From Nitzschia sp. pyKryTriq1 (Eukaryota > Bacillariophyta > Bacillariophyceae > Bacillariales > Bacillariaceae), in NCBI GenBank assembly GCA_956465555.1, contig OY101119.1, forward strand, positions 806,001 to 870,000: a stretch of 64,000 nt of DNA. The letters run 5' to 3'. This document shows, piece by piece, positions 1 through 9,930 of this stretch. Under the pieces are notes generated by a model. It saw only the letters and a program-made list of their open reading frames with translations, had not been told where the DNA came from and did no database searches. Position 1 is the stretch's first letter, and each line of letters begins with the position of its first letter. The position numbers and the translations under genes were made by a program.

Positions 1-155
1 TCTTTTTCATCGGCCGGAGCGAATTTCGAAGTCCAGTTGTCATCGGCAACGACATGATCATCATTATTTTCGATTTCGATTTCTGCGAGGGATTTCGTCG
101 CTTCTTCCTTTCTCTTTTGTGTGCGCTTGTGGGACTTGCTGAAAAGGGTAGACAT
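1..155 (-). CDS. 5' end of an unidentified gene running off the left edge
   Basis: An ATG on the minus strand at 155-153 opens a frame that stays open to the window edge (51 codons visible). The start reads MSTLFSKSHKRTQKRKEEAT and is basic, followed by an acidic stretch and then DDNWTSKFAPADEK. The basic opening would suit a nuclear protein. The WTSKFAP stretch faintly recalls the 'W-x-x-K-x-x-P' opening of Rad17-type clamp loaders, but too little is visible to assign a family. The 391 bp to its right (156-546), between this start and the ALA dehydratase stop, must hold its promoter; I see no clear element there. Confidence 0.5.
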   Translation of the reverse strand, partial: MSTLFSKSHKRTQKRKEEATKSLAEIEIENNDDHVVADDNWTSKFAPADEK

Positions 156-546
156 GGCGACCGAGCCACAAAGATTAAACCAAACGGATGTTGTGCCACA
201 AAAGGGAAGTCTTCTTTCCAAAGACAATAACATGATGGGACGCAAGAGTTGGCGGGGGAGACCTGCGGCCTCTGCTAATATGCATGCAAGTTTCTCTTTT
301 GCGTGATGGTGAGTTTTGCGCGAAAAGAATGGTTGGTGGCAGCAGTCGACTGGATGGATCGTTACGGTGTTATTTTGATCCATAACCTAATAGTGTTTTG
401 CTCCAACTGGTCAAACTGCCTCGATCCGCCGCCGCCCGCCACATACCGGTAGCAGAAGATCTATCATCATTATCGGACTGGGAGGAGGTGAGATAAGACA
501 TTCAATTTTTGCTTCCTTCTAATTTACATTAAAACGTAATGTGTGC

Positions 547-1919
547 CTAGTAAAGACCATCTTCTTCGATCCATTGAGCTGCTTGCTTGGCGTAGTAAGT
601 CAAGATGATATCGGCACCCGCTCGCTTGAAGCATGTCAAAGTTTCCATGACGACATCCTTTTCGTTCAACCAACCCCGTTCGCACGCAGCCTTGATCATG
701 GCGTATTCTCCCGAAACGTGGTAGGCAGCAATGGGGAGGTTTGAAGCATCCTTGAGACGACGAATCACATCCAAATAAGGCATTCCTGGCTTGACCATCA
801 GCATGTCAGCACCTTCGGCGGCATCCAAAGCAGCCTCGATCAACGCTTCCCGACCGTTGGCAGGATCTTGTTGGTAGGTTTTCTTATCTCCAAAACCAGG
901 GTGGCTGTCCAAGGCATCACGGAAAGGACCATAGTATGCAGAAGCGTATTTGGCAGTGTAAGAAAGAATGGAAACATCCGTGAAACCCTCCGAATCCAAA
1001 GCATCTCGAATTGCCTTGACGCGTCCGTCCTGAAGGATAAGAAAAAGAGGTAGATGGATAAGAAAGAATATAAGTATTTCCAAATAGAGAAACAAAATGT
1101 CAGCCATCAAAATTCTTACCATCATGTCACTGGGGGCAACGACATCAGATCCAGCACGGGCTTGGCAGACGGCTTGCTTGCAGAGTTGGTTGATAGTGAC
1201 ATCATTCAGAATTTTTCCATCTTCGACAACACCGTCGTGTCCTTGGTCGGAATAGGGGTCCAAAGCAACATCGGTACAGACGATCGAATCGGGGTATGCC
1301 GCCTTGATCAATCGGAGGGCACGGGGAACAATGCCTTCGGGGTTGTACGCCTCGACACCCAAGTTGGTCTTGAGCGCATCGGGCACCTTGGGGAAAAGAA
1401 CAAAGGTCTTGACTCCCACGTCGTAGGCCTCCCCAACTTCTCGAAGCATGGATTGCAAAGAGTGACGCTCACAACCGGGCATGGATTCGATAGCTTGATT
1501 GTAATCTTCTTCGTGGATGAAAAGAGGGTAAATGAAGTTCGAAGGGGTTACAATATTTTCTCGGACCATTCCACGCATGGTAGCACTCTTGCGGTTTCGA
1601 CGAGGTCGAGCTCGCTATTATTATAGCGGGTGCAGAAATTAAAACTGGATTAAAAAGGAGAGAGTCAACGGATCACATGTTCCTCGTTTCTTTTACATAC
1701 CTGAGGAACCCAGACTTGGTCATTGTTGTTGCGGATAAGGGCAGGGCTTTCGCCGGAGGTAGGATCGAAAGTGTCGGGGTCGCTGTCGATTCCAATCAGG
1801 GAGCGATCGACAGGTTCGGGATTTCCAGTGGCCGAGGCAGCAGACGAAGGTGCCACTGCCGAGAAAGCGCAAGCGTTATTGACGAGTGACGCGAGGAAAA
1901 GGGCGGTGTAGAACTTCAT
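547..1919 (-). CDS. hemB: Delta-aminolevulinic acid dehydratase (porphobilinogen synthase), plastid
   Basis: Exons complement(547..1029, 1120..1614, 1701..1919), 398 residues. The enzyme condenses two 5-aminolevulinate molecules to porphobilinogen in tetrapyrrole (chlorophyll and heme) synthesis. Exon 1 encodes a signal peptide, MKFYTALFLASLVNNACAF, with a plastid-type cleavage site at CAF-SAVAP. Exon 2 begins with the family's RARPRRNRKS arginine stretch and carries the Asp-rich metal site DVALDPYSDQGHDG, typical of Mg-dependent plastid enzymes rather than Cys-rich zinc enzymes. Exon 3 holds both active-site lysines, in SYTAKYAS (about residue 265) and MVKPGMPY (about 318). Intron 1 is 86 bp. 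Intron 2 is 90 bp, a multiple of three, and contains no stop, so reading through it stays in frame; VAPSDMM-DGRVKAIR across the junction shows it is an intron. The gene shares a 598-bp divergent gap with the Deg protease. Confidence 0.95.
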
Positions 1920-2517
1920 GGTTAGGTTGTTTTGTTGTTAAAAGGAAGACGACTTTGTGCCTCTCGGTGAGTGGAAATGAGAAGTGAAAGTGGTCGGCAA
2001 TGAGAGATGCCGTACCGGCATATCCGTCCGCGTGGAAGTGCATGTTCGGCATCATCTTTTGGCTCCTCATTCTACGTGATTTCAAGGTGGAAAGTCTACG
2101 AGATCACAACTTCAACAAAGCTAGATTAGTACCCACAAAAAGGTCCAATGAGTCGAATCTGGTGCCTGGGCGTACAGTAGGACAGACCAGCGAAGAATGC
2201 ATTCATTCATGCCACGTCAGCACTCGGAACGCGAGAACTTCCCACCGACGACTATATCGAAAGATACCGAAAAGCAGAAAATCGACACGCGTCGAAACCT
2301 GCAGCAGAACAACTACTTGAAACTCGTCGCCTTGAAAGGCGTTTGTGGAATCATCCCATCCTTCCTCTTGCTCATAATTCGGAGAAAGGCTTGCTGCACA
2401 GGCGAAAGGCGGGACTTTTTCAGCGAGAACTAGCTCAAGAGAGAAATTGGGAAGAAGCAAGACGATCATTGTTTTCAGTAGCATCGACAAGACATCTGAC
2501 AAACAAACATCGGAAGA
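1920..2517. promoter_or_regulatory. Divergent intergenic region between hemB and the Deg protease
   Basis: 598 bp lie between two oppositely directed ATGs, so both promoters must be here. Both genes encode plastid proteins. A GCCGTACCGGCATATCC stretch near 2008-2025 is a weak relative of the GTAC-centred palindromes found at other gene starts in the window. No TATA box or known factor site is convincing. Short open frames here have no family resemblance. Confidence 0.5.
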
Positions 2518-3930
2518 ATGAAGTTCTCCAACATTCTCACCGTCCTAGCTCTTCTGATGAGCCCGGGGTATCCATTTGTCATCCCAACCGTTTCTTCGAT
2601 GCGCATGGGTCATAAGCAGCGGTTCTATTCTTCAGGAGGCTACGCCGACGAGAACGGCGTCAACAAGAACGATTCACTGAAAGCTCTTTCCGTGACCGAG
2701 CTCAAGCGATTGCTGAGCGAGAGAGGAGTCGATTTTCGCGACTGCTTGGAAAAACGTGACCTCATTGATCGCCTGATGAATTCCGAAGCTTCGAGTGATC
2801 GGCAGCCGACCGCGCCCATGATGGGACTATCCGACCATGAGCAGTCGTTGATTTCAACCTTCAAACGAGTGTCTCCGTCCGTTGCCAACATCAAGACTAC
2901 CACTGTTGTCCAAGCTCAAGAGGGGCTGAGGCTTCGGAGCCTAGAAATACCGCGTGGTACTGGCAGCGGGTTTTTATGGGATGAGAAGGGCCATGTTGTG
3001 ACTAACTATCATGTGGTCTCGGCTGGACGCAAAGATGGTACGCTGCCTTCCAGCGTGAAAGTCAAGTTGGCCGGTATGGCCGAGGTTTTTGACGCTGATA
3101 TTGTAGGCGTCGAGCCTGAAAAAGACATCGCGGTTCTTAAGGTACGAGACCGTCGAAACCTGCCCAGACCAATCGATGTCGGTACGTCCAATGACTTGCA
3201 AGTTGGTCAGAGCGTTCTGGCCGTTGGCAACCCCTTTGGGCTTGACGATACATTGACCACTGGTATAGTCAGCGCTCTTGGTAGAGATGTGGACGGCATT
3301 GGTGGTCGTCCCATTCATGGATGCATTCAGACCGATGCGGCCATCAACCCTGGGAACAGTGGCGGGCCTCTATTGGATAGTCGAGGCCGCCTGATTGGTG
3401 TCAACACGGCCATTTTCTCCCCGAATGGAGCTGGCAACGTTGGTATCGGCTTTGCTATTCCTGTTGATACAGTTCGCAGGGTTGTGAACCAAATTATCAC
3501 GTACGGAAAGGTCGTCCGTCCTACTTTGGGGATTTCTGTCGTTGACGATAGGATTGTGCGCAACCTTGGTCAGCAGCTGGGTCGAACATTGGAAGGTTGC
3601 TTGGTCGCTGACGTCGTGCCAAATAGCCCTGCGCTCGTGGCAGGGGTCGAAGCGACCTCCATGAAATCTGATGGGTCGATTGTCCTTGGAGATCTGGTGA
3701 CCGGTGTGAATGGTGAACCTGTCCGACAAGCAGAGGATCTCATTTCTGCCATTGAAGAGAAAAATGACGGAGACAAGGTGTACTTGAATGTACTTAGGAA
3801 ATGTGATCCTTCGAGATCTAAAACAATCGAAGTCATCCTCACAACCCGAGAAAAGCTCAAACAGAAATCCACCCAGACAGCACGACCAGCTGCAACAAAA
3901 AGATCCAGCATCTTGAGTGCTTGGCAGTAG
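2518..3930 (+). CDS. Deg/HtrA-type serine protease with an N-terminal SAP-like segment, plastid
   Basis: Intronless, 470 residues. Residues 1-20 form a signal peptide ending at a GYPF-VIP cleavage motif, consistent with plastid import. Residues 55-90 (LSVTELKRLLSERGVDFRDC and on to DLIDRL) look like a SAP/ARMET-C helix-extended-helix, as known in stramenopile and chaperone-linked proteins. The trypsin-like domain follows with a complete triad: His165 in VTNYHVV, Asp203 in EKDIAVLKV and Ser281 in NPGNSGGPLLD. One PDZ domain fills about 340-450 (GDLVTGVNGEPVRQAEDL). This layout matches Deg1/Deg8-like thylakoid proteases, which clear damaged photosystem proteins. Whether it sits in the stroma or lumen cannot be told; no twin-arginine motif is seen. 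The C-terminus is basic and disordered. Confidence 0.92.
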   Translation: MKFSNILTVLALLMSPGYPFVIPTVSSMRMGHKQRFYSSGGYADENGVNKNDSLKALSVTELKRLLSERGVDFRDCLEKRDLIDRLMNSEASSDRQPTAPMMGLSDHEQSLISTFKRVSPSVANIKTTTVVQAQEGLRLRSLEIPRGTGSGFLWDEKGHVVTNYHVVSAGRKDGTLPSSVKVKLAGMAEVFDADIVGVEPEKDIAVLKVRDRRNLPRPIDVGTSNDLQVGQSVLAVGNPFGLDDTLTTGIVSALGRDVDGIGGRPIHGCIQTDAAINPGNSGGPLLDSRGRLIGVNTAIFSPNGAGNVGIGFAIPVDTVRRVVNQIITYGKVVRPTLGISVVDDRIVRNLGQQLGRTLEGCLVADVVPNSPALVAGVEATSMKSDGSIVLGDLVTGVNGEPVRQAEDLISAIEEKNDGDKVYLNVLRKCDPSRSKTIEVILTTREKLKQKSTQTARPAATKRSSILSAWQ

Positions 3931-4202
3931 GTGTAAAAACTCTCTACAATAATTCCAATTCATCACGCCTCTATGCCCTGGACTCCAGGACTTTGTTTCG
4001 AGCGACTGTCTGAAAAACCTAGCGTCGTCAATTGGAGAAAATGCTTTTCATGTCGAATTGGAACTATCCCTATAAAGGTTGCTGGTACGAGTACCCAAGC
4101 AGAAAAGGTGTGAAGCCTTTCTCAACACCAGTCTGCTGCTGCCCGGCAGGTTAACGATGGTACATTGAAGTTGCCAAGGAATACCATCAAAACTGTAGAA
4201 GC
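3931..4202. other. Convergent 3' gap between the Deg protease and MED7
   Basis: The two genes end toward each other across 272 bp. I see no further gene here; it should hold both polyadenylation regions. Confidence 0.4.
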
Positions 4203-5147
4203 TCAACTTTCCTCCATTGCCTGAGGAATATCTCCAAGGAGAGCATCGGCGCTTGCAACATCCTTCTCGAGCTCATCTATGAGTTTGAGGCGTTCTTCCA
4301 GTTGCTTCTCGAGAATTTCAATCAAAATCTCACGGCTCTGGTGCTCCCGGAACTTGTTTGTTTCTTGTAGCATGAGAAAGATATTATGTGATAGCTCGTC
4401 TCGTCCTTTTCTATAGTGTGAAACCAAGCATGTAAGATTTCCATTAGACTCTACTGCAGATCCCTCGACCGTCCCGGCCGATCCATGTAAACTTACTTGT
4501 TGTCTGCAGGACGGTGCACCAAATCTTGAACAAGGCGCACGAATCCTTGAACAACCATTCGATTGAGCCTAACATTATGGGAGGGCAATATGCATAAGAC
4601 CATGACTGAAAAACGGTTCAATCTTGCAGCAATCTTCGTAATTTGTATCAGTACTTACTTCTTCACTTCATCGCGTATTATTGTCGGATCTTCGCAAGGA
4701 TCGAGTGGCTCCACAAGAAGGGGGTCCTGGATAAGAGGACATGAGAAAAATGAGCGGCTGGCCATGAATTTCAAATAAAGTATAATTTTGAATCGATAGC
4801 AAGGAACTGCTTGGTTTTTTTCAACTCACTTCCACGATTTCTCCAAATACTCCCACCACATCGCCCTCCTCTTCTTCGGCGTCTGCACGAACGCCCCCTA
4901 GGATCGCATCAGTATTGGCTTTTTCATCGGCAAGTCTCAAACGTTCTGCTTCTTCGCGAGCTCGCGCTGCTGCGGCAGCGGCACGTCTTGTCCCTCGTTC
5001 CAGGGCATCTTTCGGGATTTCTGGAGGCGTCAAATGAGCGGCTTCAGTGTAATAAAAGGGCGGCGGTGGGAATTCGCTCACCAGCAACGTCGCCTCTCCT
5101 GGGGCATCCCCTTCACCGCCTGTATCCGCTGCTACTCCAGAAGACAT
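4203..5147 (-). CDS. MED7: Mediator of RNA polymerase II transcription subunit 7
   Basis: Four exons, complement(4203..4410, 4497..4568, 4659..4726, 4830..5147), 221 residues, a usual length for MED7. Mediator bridges transcription factors and RNA polymerase II; MED7 pairs with MED21 in the middle module. The N-terminus carries the hallmark proline run, VSEFPPPPFYY. Exon 3 encodes LNRMVVQGFVRLVQDLVHRP and exon 4 the coiled coil FREHQSREILIEILEKQLEE, both in the order and spacing of the family. An Ala/Arg/Glu-rich insertion (about residues 50-90, RRAAAAAARAREEAERLR) lies between the proline motif and the first helix and is longer than in yeast or animals. All three introns have GTRAGT donors and keep phase. 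The start at 5147 is preferred to upstream in-frame codons because MSSGVAADTGG immediately precedes the conserved segment. Confidence 0.9.
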
Positions 5148-5686
5148 TGTGATATGAATCCAAAAACAGTCTTCCTTGAAACAAGGGTATGAAATCAGCT
5201 TGCTGCTTGCCGCTATCTTTGTGAGAGATGACAATGAAAAAGTTGATATCCACCTCTCAACTCTCAACTCTCAACCACTTTCGCAACTCATTACGAACGC
5301 AGATAATACTGTCATGAGTCTTGCATCGCCGGGGATAAGAGCTCAGCTACCGGTATCATCAGTAGTTTTCAGCGCAGCACTGTCAGCACTGCGCGCCGCC
5401 GCCGCCTGATGCCTGATCCGACGGATGGACTAATACGACTGTTAGATTGGACCCACCCGACACCCGAGACGACAACCTGATGCTACCGGTACTGTACCAG
5501 GTAGAGTAGCTGGAAACAGCGGCTTTCTCTACCGGTACACTGCTTTGCGATACAGCTCTACCGGTAGTAGACTACTAGTAGTCTACTCCAGTGTGATGAG
5601 TGCATCAATCCGTACAAATAATCAGAGCCGATGACAAATTCCTTTATTTATAAAATCCCCTCGGGACTACTCAGTAGGTGTTCTAT
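5148..5686. promoter_or_regulatory. MED7 upstream region with a TACCGGTA palindrome cluster
   Basis: This 539-bp gap holds the MED7 promoter and the 3' end of the NmrA-like gene. From about 5484 to 5586 it carries repeated TACCGGTA, GTACCAGGTA and ACTACTAGTAGT palindromes. Confidence 0.5.
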
Positions 5687-6589
5687 TCATCTGAGCGACC
5701 AGCCGAAGTGCTCGGCATTGACTGCCACAAAGAAATCTACCGTGCTCGGTCGCTCTCCCGTGATTTCTTCGATGTTTTCTAAATCCCCTTGTCCTAGCCG
5801 ACGATCATAATCTCCATCTAGCCATTCAATAAGCCCGTCAATTTGCCACTCGGGTATTCGGCTAGATAGCAGAGCTTCTTTGAAACGTTGCCAAGATATT
5901 TCGCGAACTTTGATGTCCCTTCCCAGAACCTTGGACATGCTTTGAGACAAATCGATCATTGAGTACTTTTGCGACACCAAGTTGTACGTTCGACCGTAAT
6001 GAGGCTGTGGGTCAATCAATATGTCAGCGGCACATTTTCCAATATCCTGTATAGAGACGCTTGCAAATTTCGAGCGCGGACAGCGTGGGTCACAGATTCT
6101 ATTTTCTTGCTTGACGGTGCTGGCGTGCGCGAAGAGATTGTCCATGAATAACGGTAGACGAATGATTGTATAGTGAATACCAAGAGCTTTTGCACGATCT
6201 TCGATTGGCTTGAATTGTTTTCCAAAGATTGTTTGTGTGTTTGCAATTGTCACAGATAATAGCAAGACAAATTTTACACCCGCGGCTTTGCAAGCGTCTA
6301 GAGCAATAGATGCCAAGCCTGTCCGTTCTCGGTCGCAAGGCACCACGATAAAGGCACGTTCAAAACCTCTCAGATTTTTGGTAAGCTCTCTGCGATTGCT
6401 CATGTCGGTTTTCACGGTGGGTAGTTTCAGCCTGTGCTGTTCAAATTTCTTCTCATTTCGGACTCCCGCGTAAACATCGACTTCACCTGAACTTCGCATC
6501 AAAATCGACTCCAGAGTAGCAACACCCACGCATCCATTTGCTCCAATGACGACTGTTTTGGCTGCATTTCTTGAAGGAACGGCACCCAT
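5687..6589 (-). CDS. NmrA-like NAD(P)-binding protein (atypical short-chain reductase)
   Basis: Intronless, 300 residues. The N-terminus has a Rossmann-fold dinucleotide-binding loop, VVIGANGCVGVATL (GxxGxxG-like), followed by the atypical-SDR features DVYAGVRNEKK, FIVVPCDRERTGLASIALDAC and FVLLLSVTIANTQTIFGKQF. The usual SDR YxxxK catalytic pair is not evident, as is common in NmrA proteins, which often act as redox sensors rather than enzymes. The middle IRLPLFMDNLFAHA and later GRTYNLVS match the NmrA/TMR-like substrate-side lobe. I choose the ATG at 6589, because the two codons upstream in frame do not include another ATG. No targeting peptide is obvious, so it is probably cytosolic. Substrate unknown. 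Confidence 0.82.
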   Translation of the reverse strand: MGAVPSRNAAKTVVIGANGCVGVATLESILMRSSGEVDVYAGVRNEKKFEQHRLKLPTVKTDMSNRRELTKNLRGFERAFIVVPCDRERTGLASIALDACKAAGVKFVLLLSVTIANTQTIFGKQFKPIEDRAKALGIHYTIIRLPLFMDNLFAHASTVKQENRICDPRCPRSKFASVSIQDIGKCAADILIDPQPHYGRTYNLVSQKYSMIDLSQSMSKVLGRDIKVREISWQRFKEALLSSRIPEWQIDGLIEWLDGDYDRRLGQGDLENIEEITGERPSTVDFFVAVNAEHFGWSLR

Positions 6590-7194
6590 GGTCAATCACA
6601 CTAACGTTTTTTTGTGTTGACGACAAAACTGAACAACAACGAAAATAATGCATCCAAGAAAAAAGTGAGGGTGACAATCAACGAGCATGCAGTAGTTGAG
6701 GCCATGAAAACTCAACTGACCCGCCAATGTGACTTCTAAGTAAAAATGTCGCACCAAAAAAGCCCATAAATAAGATGCCGTTGAATTGTCACACTATTTT
6801 CGAGTATGGATATCATCTCATCAAACACATTCCGCCCAGCAATTCATTCGTATTGCAAATTTCTGTTGGCGTGCGCGATGCTACGTAAAAAGCTCTATGA
6901 TACAGGTACAGCACTCTACGGTACCGGTACCGGTATGGAATGACGATGGCAGATCAAAGCAATCGAGTTAATCGATGGAAGCTCGGCGTCGGGCGGCGGA
7001 CGTACGTGTCGGACGATGAACGGTCGGTCGTCGCGACGAACTCTCATAAAATGCTGAATGCGAGGCGACGATCCAAAACCCCGCAAGCCGCCGCAAAAGC
7101 CTTTTGTTTTTTGTTGGCTTTTGACTTTTAGGTATGGCCTTCTGTCTTTTTTCATTGATGTTGACAATACAACTACAGTATCTCAACATCAAGA
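6590..7194. promoter_or_regulatory. Divergent promoter region of the NmrA-like gene and THOC1
   Basis: 605 bp separate two diverging ATGs. A tight GTAC palindrome tract (GGTACCGGTACCGGTATGG) lies at about 6920-6938, roughly midway. No other gene is seen. Confidence 0.5.
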
Positions 7195-9930
7195 ATGAGT
7201 AAAGGGAGCGCAGCAACTGCCATGGTGGTGGACACCCCAGTTCCTCCCACAGATGATTCCTATTTGGATTCGTTGGAAGAGCCATGGAAGTCTATGGTGC
7301 TCAAAGCCATTCCACCGATCAGTGCCGATGAATCATCCGCTCTCGCCGACGCGGCAGTACGCCTCGAGCAGTTTGAGTTGGATGTTCGGTCGCAGTTCTT
7401 GCAGCTATTTTTCGACACAGATCCTTCTGAGACACTTGAAAAGGCAGGGGCATTCTGGAAGGCAGCCCTGAACCTGTGTTTGCACATGGTACATGGTGCC
7501 TCTAAATCGAAAGGGGATCCTCGATACGCCGATATGACACCCCGGAAACTGCCGGTACTGCTGATAGAAGACTACTTGGATGCTCTTCCCGTTGAAGACG
7601 CCAAGAAATTCTGGGCGGACTATGTAGAACCATCCTTGGATCACCCCCCACAGTTGCTGGGAGAGCTGATGTGGAATTCGTCCAACTCGTCTCACTTGCC
7701 TTTCTTGCGTGTATGCAATCAATTTCTTCGAGTTCTGGATACGGCTTCTCACAGTGACCAGTGTGAATGGAAGGGACGTATTCTCACTGCGTTGGCTAAG
7801 GGATTCTCCATTGCTGATCGATCGGCTCTCAAATTCTGGGGGAGCTTTCATTCTTCCAATGTCAACGACTACGAAAGTGAAGAAACCTTTGAAGCCAACT
7901 GCTTACCAACCAAATCCAAAGGTAGTAGTGCCACTACCAAGATGGATTACAGCTTATACGAGTCCTTCTGGTCCTTGCAAGCTGATTTTTCGAATCCTAA
8001 TCGTATTCAAGTGGCTGCTTTTATTCGGAAATTGAAGACTGTTTTGGAGGCTATGGAATCTGCGGCCAGCAGCCATGCTAAATCGACTGCCCCTCTTTGC
8101 ACTTCCATCCGATACATGACTTCCTCCTCTCTACTTCCGACACAATTGTCGACTGTTGAATTCCGTTCCTGTGTGGTGTCTCAATTTCTGATCACTGCCT
8201 CACACTTGTCGTCAGAGTCCCCCGCTTTGGCCACTGCTCTGGTACCGTTCTTGACGCGCGCCAAGAAATTGCTGCAGTCAGATAATCCAGAACTCTATCA
8301 TTTGTTGTGGGAATCCATTTTAGCACATCGTGAAGATGCCTGGCGAAAGTGGAAAAAAGAAAAGTGCCCTGTTAAAGCCTTTGCCCCAAAACAAACCCGA
8401 AAGTCCCTATCCGAAACCCCCACATCGCTCAGCAAGGACAAGAACCAACTCCTCATGGCTGGTTCTCTGGGAGACGTAGACGCACCGGCGGAACATGAGT
8501 ACGAATCATTGCAGAGCGATGAGCTCTTGAAAGTTTCTCAAGACTTGAAAAAGGCAATTCCATCTCTGGAAGAGCATTTGGAACCATACGTGGAAGCCTT
8601 GGATCCTGAATCAGGCATCGAAGCCGACTATCACCCTGGGAGTGACCCGCTCTTTTCTTGGAGAGCCATGAGACTGTATGCCAAGCATCAATTGCCTCTT
8701 CTCAAGAACTGTCGACGACCTGCCGATCTGGAACGAATTACACGAGAGTGGTATCGCCAGCAGGGCAAGGAAATTCCAGGAGAAATGCCGCCGGAACAGC
8801 CAGACGACGATTGGGAAGAAGATGATAATCATTCTGAAAAACTTGACGGCAAAGGAAGCGAGATGGACGAAGACGAAACTGAGAAAAAGGACGGCGATGA
8901 ATTATCTTCTAACGAGGGAGATCGTGCCTCAGGTGACGAACGCGAGGAAGAAGCACCCAGCCCGATTCAGGAGGTGGAAACGAAGGACGGAGACGATGAA
9001 GAAAAAGAAGAAAGATTGTCTGAAAAGGAAAAAGGCGACAACTATGATGAGAAATCTGTGGATAGCGTCAGTCTCGAAGAAAAGGAGCAGGCAGGAAATG
9101 CCCGTGATTTGACGGAACCAAATACGGATGACGACAACGATGAAGCCGCAAATTCGAGTGCTGATTACGACCAAGCGAAAGAAGATGCTAGTAGAGCAAA
9201 GAAAAACGCCGACGAAGTTATGAAGGATTTGGAGGACGAAAAGGAAAAACCGGAAGCTACTGTAGAGGACAACGAGTTCAAGGAGAAGAGCGAGGACAAA
9301 AAGGAAGAAACGAACAGTCGAGAAATCGAAAACTCGGTGGTCAAAGAGATAGAAGATCCAGAAGCATCCAAGAATATGTCGAGAGAAGCGAGCGACGATG
9401 AAAACAGCAAGAAAGATGAAGACAGATCTCGGCATCGTGATTCTTCGTCCAGGAAACGAAGACGATCGAGAAGCGAAGAGAGGGATGGGAAAAGGTTCTC
9501 GCGGGGTCCGTCGCGTGAAAGGGGTGGTGATCAAGACCGAGACCGTCGTGATCGTTCGAGGCCTTCTGGGAACAGAGGAGGGGGTCAGAGAAATGAAGGC
9601 CCCCAAAGAGGTCGTGGACGGAATGATGACGGTGGTCGAAGAGACGAAGGACCGCCAGCACGTGGAGGTCGTGGAGGTGGTCCGCCGCCGCCTCGTCGTG
9701 ATGATGGCCCACCCTCACATGGTAGAGGCGGGGGTGGGGGAAGACACGACGACGAGAATCACGCAATGTCGGGACGATTTGAAGCCCCCCCTCCTCCCCG
9801 GCGACAAGACGATGGTCCGCCACCTGGTAGGGGAGGCGGTGGACGTGGCGGCGATCGGAGAGATGACCGCCATCGTGGAGGTGATAGAAGGAGTGGGCGA
9901 GATGATTCTAGATTCCGCGGGCGGCGTTAA
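7195..9930 (+). CDS. THOC1: THO complex subunit 1 (HPR1) with a long RGG/RS-type tail
   Basis: Intronless, 911 residues. THO couples transcription to mRNA packaging and export as part of TREX. The first ~500 residues match THOC1: LRVCNQFLRVLD, then GRILTALAKGFSIADRSALKFWGSF, YSLYESFWSLQADFSNP, and PLFSWRAMRLYAKHQLPLL near the end of the folded part. After about residue 540 the protein becomes an acidic Glu/Asp/Lys stretch (to ~740), then an Arg/Ser region (RHRDSSSRKRRRSRSEERDG) and finally an Arg-Gly-Gly/Pro tail ending FRGRR. Animal THOC1 ends in a death domain; none is visible here, and the RGG tail occupies that place. Such tails bind RNA and are usual methylation targets, which suggests direct RNA contact; that is inference. 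Large antisense open frames are by-products of the repetitive acidic and arginine codons. Confidence 0.9.
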   Translation: MSKGSAATAMVVDTPVPPTDDSYLDSLEEPWKSMVLKAIPPISADESSALADAAVRLEQFELDVRSQFLQLFFDTDPSETLEKAGAFWKAALNLCLHMVHGASKSKGDPRYADMTPRKLPVLLIEDYLDALPVEDAKKFWADYVEPSLDHPPQLLGELMWNSSNSSHLPFLRVCNQFLRVLDTASHSDQCEWKGRILTALAKGFSIADRSALKFWGSFHSSNVNDYESEETFEANCLPTKSKGSSATTKMDYSLYESFWSLQADFSNPNRIQVAAFIRKLKTVLEAMESAASSHAKSTAPLCTSIRYMTSSSLLPTQLSTVEFRSCVVSQFLITASHLSSESPALATALVPFLTRAKKLLQSDNPELYHLLWESILAHREDAWRKWKKEKCPVKAFAPKQTRKSLSETPTSLSKDKNQLLMAGSLGDVDAPAEHEYESLQSDELLKVSQDLKKAIPSLEEHLEPYVEALDPESGIEADYHPGSDPLFSWRAMRLYAKHQLPLLKNCRRPADLERITREWYRQQGKEIPGEMPPEQPDDDWEEDDNHSEKLDGKGSEMDEDETEKKDGDELSSNEGDRASGDEREEEAPSPIQEVETKDGDDEEKEERLSEKEKGDNYDEKSVDSVSLEEKEQAGNARDLTEPNTDDDNDEAANSSADYDQAKEDASRAKKNADEVMKDLEDEKEKPEATVEDNEFKEKSEDKKEETNSREIENSVVKEIEDPEASKNMSREASDDENSKKDEDRSRHRDSSSRKRRRSRSEERDGKRFSRGPSRERGGDQDRDRRDRSRPSGNRGGGQRNEGPQRGRGRNDDGGRRDEGPPARGGRGGGPPPPRRDDGPPSHGRGGGGGRHDDENHAMSGRFEAPPPPRRQDDGPPPGRGGGGRGGDRRDDRHRGGDRRSGRDDSRFRGRR

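Noticed and set aside
1054-1626. 190-codon plus-strand frame over hemB
   Set aside because: Antisense to well-supported hemB exons and an intron; no family resemblance.
8929-9823. Long antisense frames under the THOC1 tail
   Set aside because: Result from Glu/Lys/Arg-rich codons read in reverse; no independent support.
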